64,000 nucleotides of DNA, taken from contig CAJUMY010000001.1 in assembly GCA_910587685.1 (NCBI GenBank), positions 1 to 64,000 on the forward strand. The letters run 5' to 3'. This DNA comes from an uncultured Christensenellaceae bacterium (GTDB lineage Bacteria > Bacillota > Clostridia > Christensenellales > UBA3700). A program made the position numbers and the translations under genes. The notes beneath the pieces are model-generated. The model was not told the DNA's origin. It ran no database searches and saw nothing but the letters and a program-made list of their open reading frames with translations. This document shows positions 62,519 through 64,000 of this stretch, in pieces (positions within the stretch are counted from its first letter, which is position 1; each line of letters opens with the position of its first letter).

Positions 62519-63931
62519 TCAATCTCCTTTTCTCTTTAATACTTTTTCTTCGATATTGTCAGGATACTTACCGTCAAAACATGCGGCGCAGAAAGTATCT
62601 CCTGCATGAGCCTTACAGCAATCTATTAGGTCTTCAACGTCCATAAAGTGCAATGAATCGGTTCCTATTATCTTACTTATCTCGCTTTCGTTTCTGTACG
62701 CGCCGATTAGCTGATCGTAAGTCTCGATATCTATGCCCGTATAACACGGATGCTTGACTATCGGAGAAGCTATTACCATATGGACTTCTTTAGCTCCCGC
62801 CTTTTTGAGAATATCGACGATCTTTTTCGAAGTCGTACCTCTTACTATGGAGTCGTCTACAAGTATTATTCTCTTTCCCTGAACGTTCGCTTTATGAACA
62901 TTCAGTTTTATCTTTACGCTATTCTCTCTGAACGCCTGCGTCGGCTGAATAAAAGTACGTCCGACATATCTGTTCTTCTCGAGAACGTCTATATACGGTA
63001 TACCCGAACCTGCGGCGTACCCTCTCGCGGCAACGACTGCCGAATCGGGAACTCCTGCGACCATATCGGCGTCTATTTTTATCTTTTCCGCCAAACGTCT
63101 GCCGCATTCGAAACGCGCCTTGTAGACGCTTCTCTCATCGATAACGCTGTCGGCTCTCGCAGTATAGACATATTCGAATATACAGGGACGTCTCTCTATA
63201 TTATCCATATAATAGGACTTTGTTCCCTCATTGTTGATAACGAGTATTTCGCCCGGAGCTACGTCTCTCTCAACGTCTACTCCAAGAGAATCTAGGGCGC
63301 AAGATTCGCTAGATACGTAATAGTCGTCAAAGTGCGTTCCGAAAACGAGCGGACGCAAGCCGAACCTGTCGCGTACCGCGATGACCGAAGTCGAAGTTAT
63401 GAGTACGAAAGCAAAGCTGCCTTCGAGAACTTCCACAGCCTTTTTGACTCCTATTATCACGTTCTCGCCTTCGGTATATTTATTGATAAGATTGGCGATA
63501 ACTTCGAGATCTATATTCGACTGGAATATAACGCCTTCTTTTACCAGACTTTTACGAAGTTCGTCGGCGTTGGTTATCTTTCCGTTCATAGCCAAAGCGA
63601 AGTCGCCGCACTTACCGTGATAAACGATAGGCTGAGCATTGACAACGCTTACCTCGTCTTTGGTACAATACCTTACGTGCCCGAGCGCGATATCTCCTTC
63701 GGGAAGTTCCTTAAGAATATCTCCTGCGAAAACTTCCGAAACAAGACCTGTATTTTTGTAATATTTTATATCGTTTCCGTATGAAATCGCTATACCTGCG
63801 CTTTCCTGCCCTCTGTGCTGCAATTGATAAAGTCCGTAATAACACGTCGACGCCAAATCCTGCGTCGTCGCGCTATATATTGCGAATATACCGCATTCGT
63901 CCTTCGGTTTATCTTCAAAGTTCATACACAT
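62519..63931 (-). CDS. purF: Amidophosphoribosyltransferase
   Basis: The 470-residue enzyme has an N-terminal Ntn glutaminase: a short propeptide precedes Cys13 in DECGIFAIY, which should become residue 1. The phosphoribosyltransferase half carries ILVDDSIVRGTTSKK near 353. Cysteines near the C-terminus (DCCKAHAGDTFCAACF) fit the Bacillus-type form with an iron-sulfur cluster. It makes phosphoribosylamine from PRPP, the first purine step. The start is 4 nt after purC; a second in-frame ATG two codons on is possible. No well-spaced ribosome site, so coupled translation is likely. Confidence 0.96.
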   Translation of the reverse strand: MCMNFEDKPKDECGIFAIYSATTQDLASTCYYGLYQLQHRGQESAGIAISYGNDIKYYKNTGLVSEVFAGDILKELPEGDIALGHVRYCTKDEVSVVNAQPIVYHGKCGDFALAMNGKITNADELRKSLVKEGVIFQSNIDLEVIANLINKYTEGENVIIGVKKAVEVLEGSFAFVLITSTSVIAVRDRFGLRPLVFGTHFDDYYVSSESCALDSLGVDVERDVAPGEILVINNEGTKSYYMDNIERRPCIFEYVYTARADSVIDERSVYKARFECGRRLAEKIKIDADMVAGVPDSAVVAARGYAAGSGIPYIDVLEKNRYVGRTFIQPTQAFRENSVKIKLNVHKANVQGKRIILVDDSIVRGTTSKKIVDILKKAGAKEVHMVIASPIVKHPCYTGIDIETYDQLIGAYRNESEISKIIGTDSLHFMDVEDLIDCCKAHAGDTFCAACFDGKYPDNIEEKVLKRKGD

Positions 63932-63935
63932 ATTA

Positions 63936-64000
63936 TTATTTATGTTCTCCCATCAATCTAGCCAAAACTTCTTGGTAAGCCTCTTCTACTCCGCCCATAT
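63936..64000 (-). CDS. C-terminus of an upstream pur gene, probably purC
   Basis: Only 21 codons are inside the window. The end of the protein reads GGVEEAYQEVLARLMGEHK, which resembles the C-terminal helix of SAICAR synthetase (PurC), the gene that usually precedes purF in Bacillota. The stop is 4 nt before purF. Identity rests on a short match and on position. Confidence 0.6.
   Translation of the reverse strand, partial: MGGVEEAYQEVLARLMGEHK

Noticed and set aside
1..64000. Defence system, prophage, integrative element or biosynthetic cluster
   Set aside because: I looked for integrases, transposases, nuclease-methylase pairs, toxin-antitoxin pairs and NRPS/PKS genes and found none. The only peptide-modifying locus is the well-known SCIFF pair.

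Overview
The window comes from a Bacillota (Firmicutes) chromosome, most likely an anaerobic, low-to-moderate GC member of the class Clostridia. The case rests on gene content and order: the SCIFF peptide and its maturase (scfA/scfB) beside a TIGR04086-type membrane gene, HemZ in place of HemN, RNase Y, SepF and PyrR, a single-chain PurL, a T-box in front of thrS, and two PdaB/YlxY-type polysaccharide deacetylases plus a YtxC-like gene that hint at a spore-former lineage. I count 55 complete protein genes and two edge fragments. All lie on the minus strand, so the whole 64 kb is co-oriented, presumably with replication. I see no rRNA, tRNA, insertion sequence, prophage or CRISPR array.

Layout in transcription order (right to left). 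63.9-54.3 kb: end of purC, then purF-purM-purN-purH-purD-purL, closed by a 32-bp perfect palindromic terminator. 53.9-52.5 kb: a PdaB-like deacetylase and a tandem OB-fold protein. 52.3-49.7 kb: lemA and a DUF2207 gene. 49.6-46.3 kb: yggS-sepF-lspA-rluD-pyrR. 46.2-43.2 kb: ytxC-like gene, then thrS behind a Thr T-box. 43.1-41.8 kb: infC-rpmI-rplT behind an attenuator leader; infC seems to start at AUC. 41.7-38.9 kb: a TrmH-family methyltransferase, yebC and proA. 38.7-34.3 kb: ruvC-ruvA-ruvB-queA-tgt with a LexA-type box at the promoter. 34.2-30.85 kb: yajC, a TIGR04086-type gene, scfA-scfB and a gamma-carbonic anhydrase-like gene. 30.7-28.2 kb: secD-secF. 28.05-22.9 kb: recJ-rel-MBL hydrolase, then hemZ. 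21.3-16.2 kb: rpsO-pnp-ylxY-M16 peptidase, as in Bacillus. 16.2-8.5 kb: dimeric dUTPase-ftsK-rimO-pgsA-cinA (truncated)-recA. 8.5-6.7 kb: rny. 6.7-4.65 kb: purB-mgsA behind a structured leader. 4.55-0.4 kb: a small carbohydrate locus (2-hydroxyacid dehydrogenase, sugar isomerase, heparinase-like protein) and the first codons of a membrane protein.

Functionally this is core housekeeping: purine synthesis, translation and ribosome assembly, RNA decay, recombination and repair, protein export, division, stringent response. The only clearly accessory part is the first 4.5 kb. I found no convincing new multi-gene system. The items most worth a second look are regulatory or structural: the AUC start of infC, an unassigned structured leader before purB, a pair of inverted hairpin repeats at the left edge, a SCIFF precursor with an unusual C-terminal tail, a CinA lacking its N-terminal domain, a YlxY that has lost catalytic residues, and a probable leaderless mRNA.
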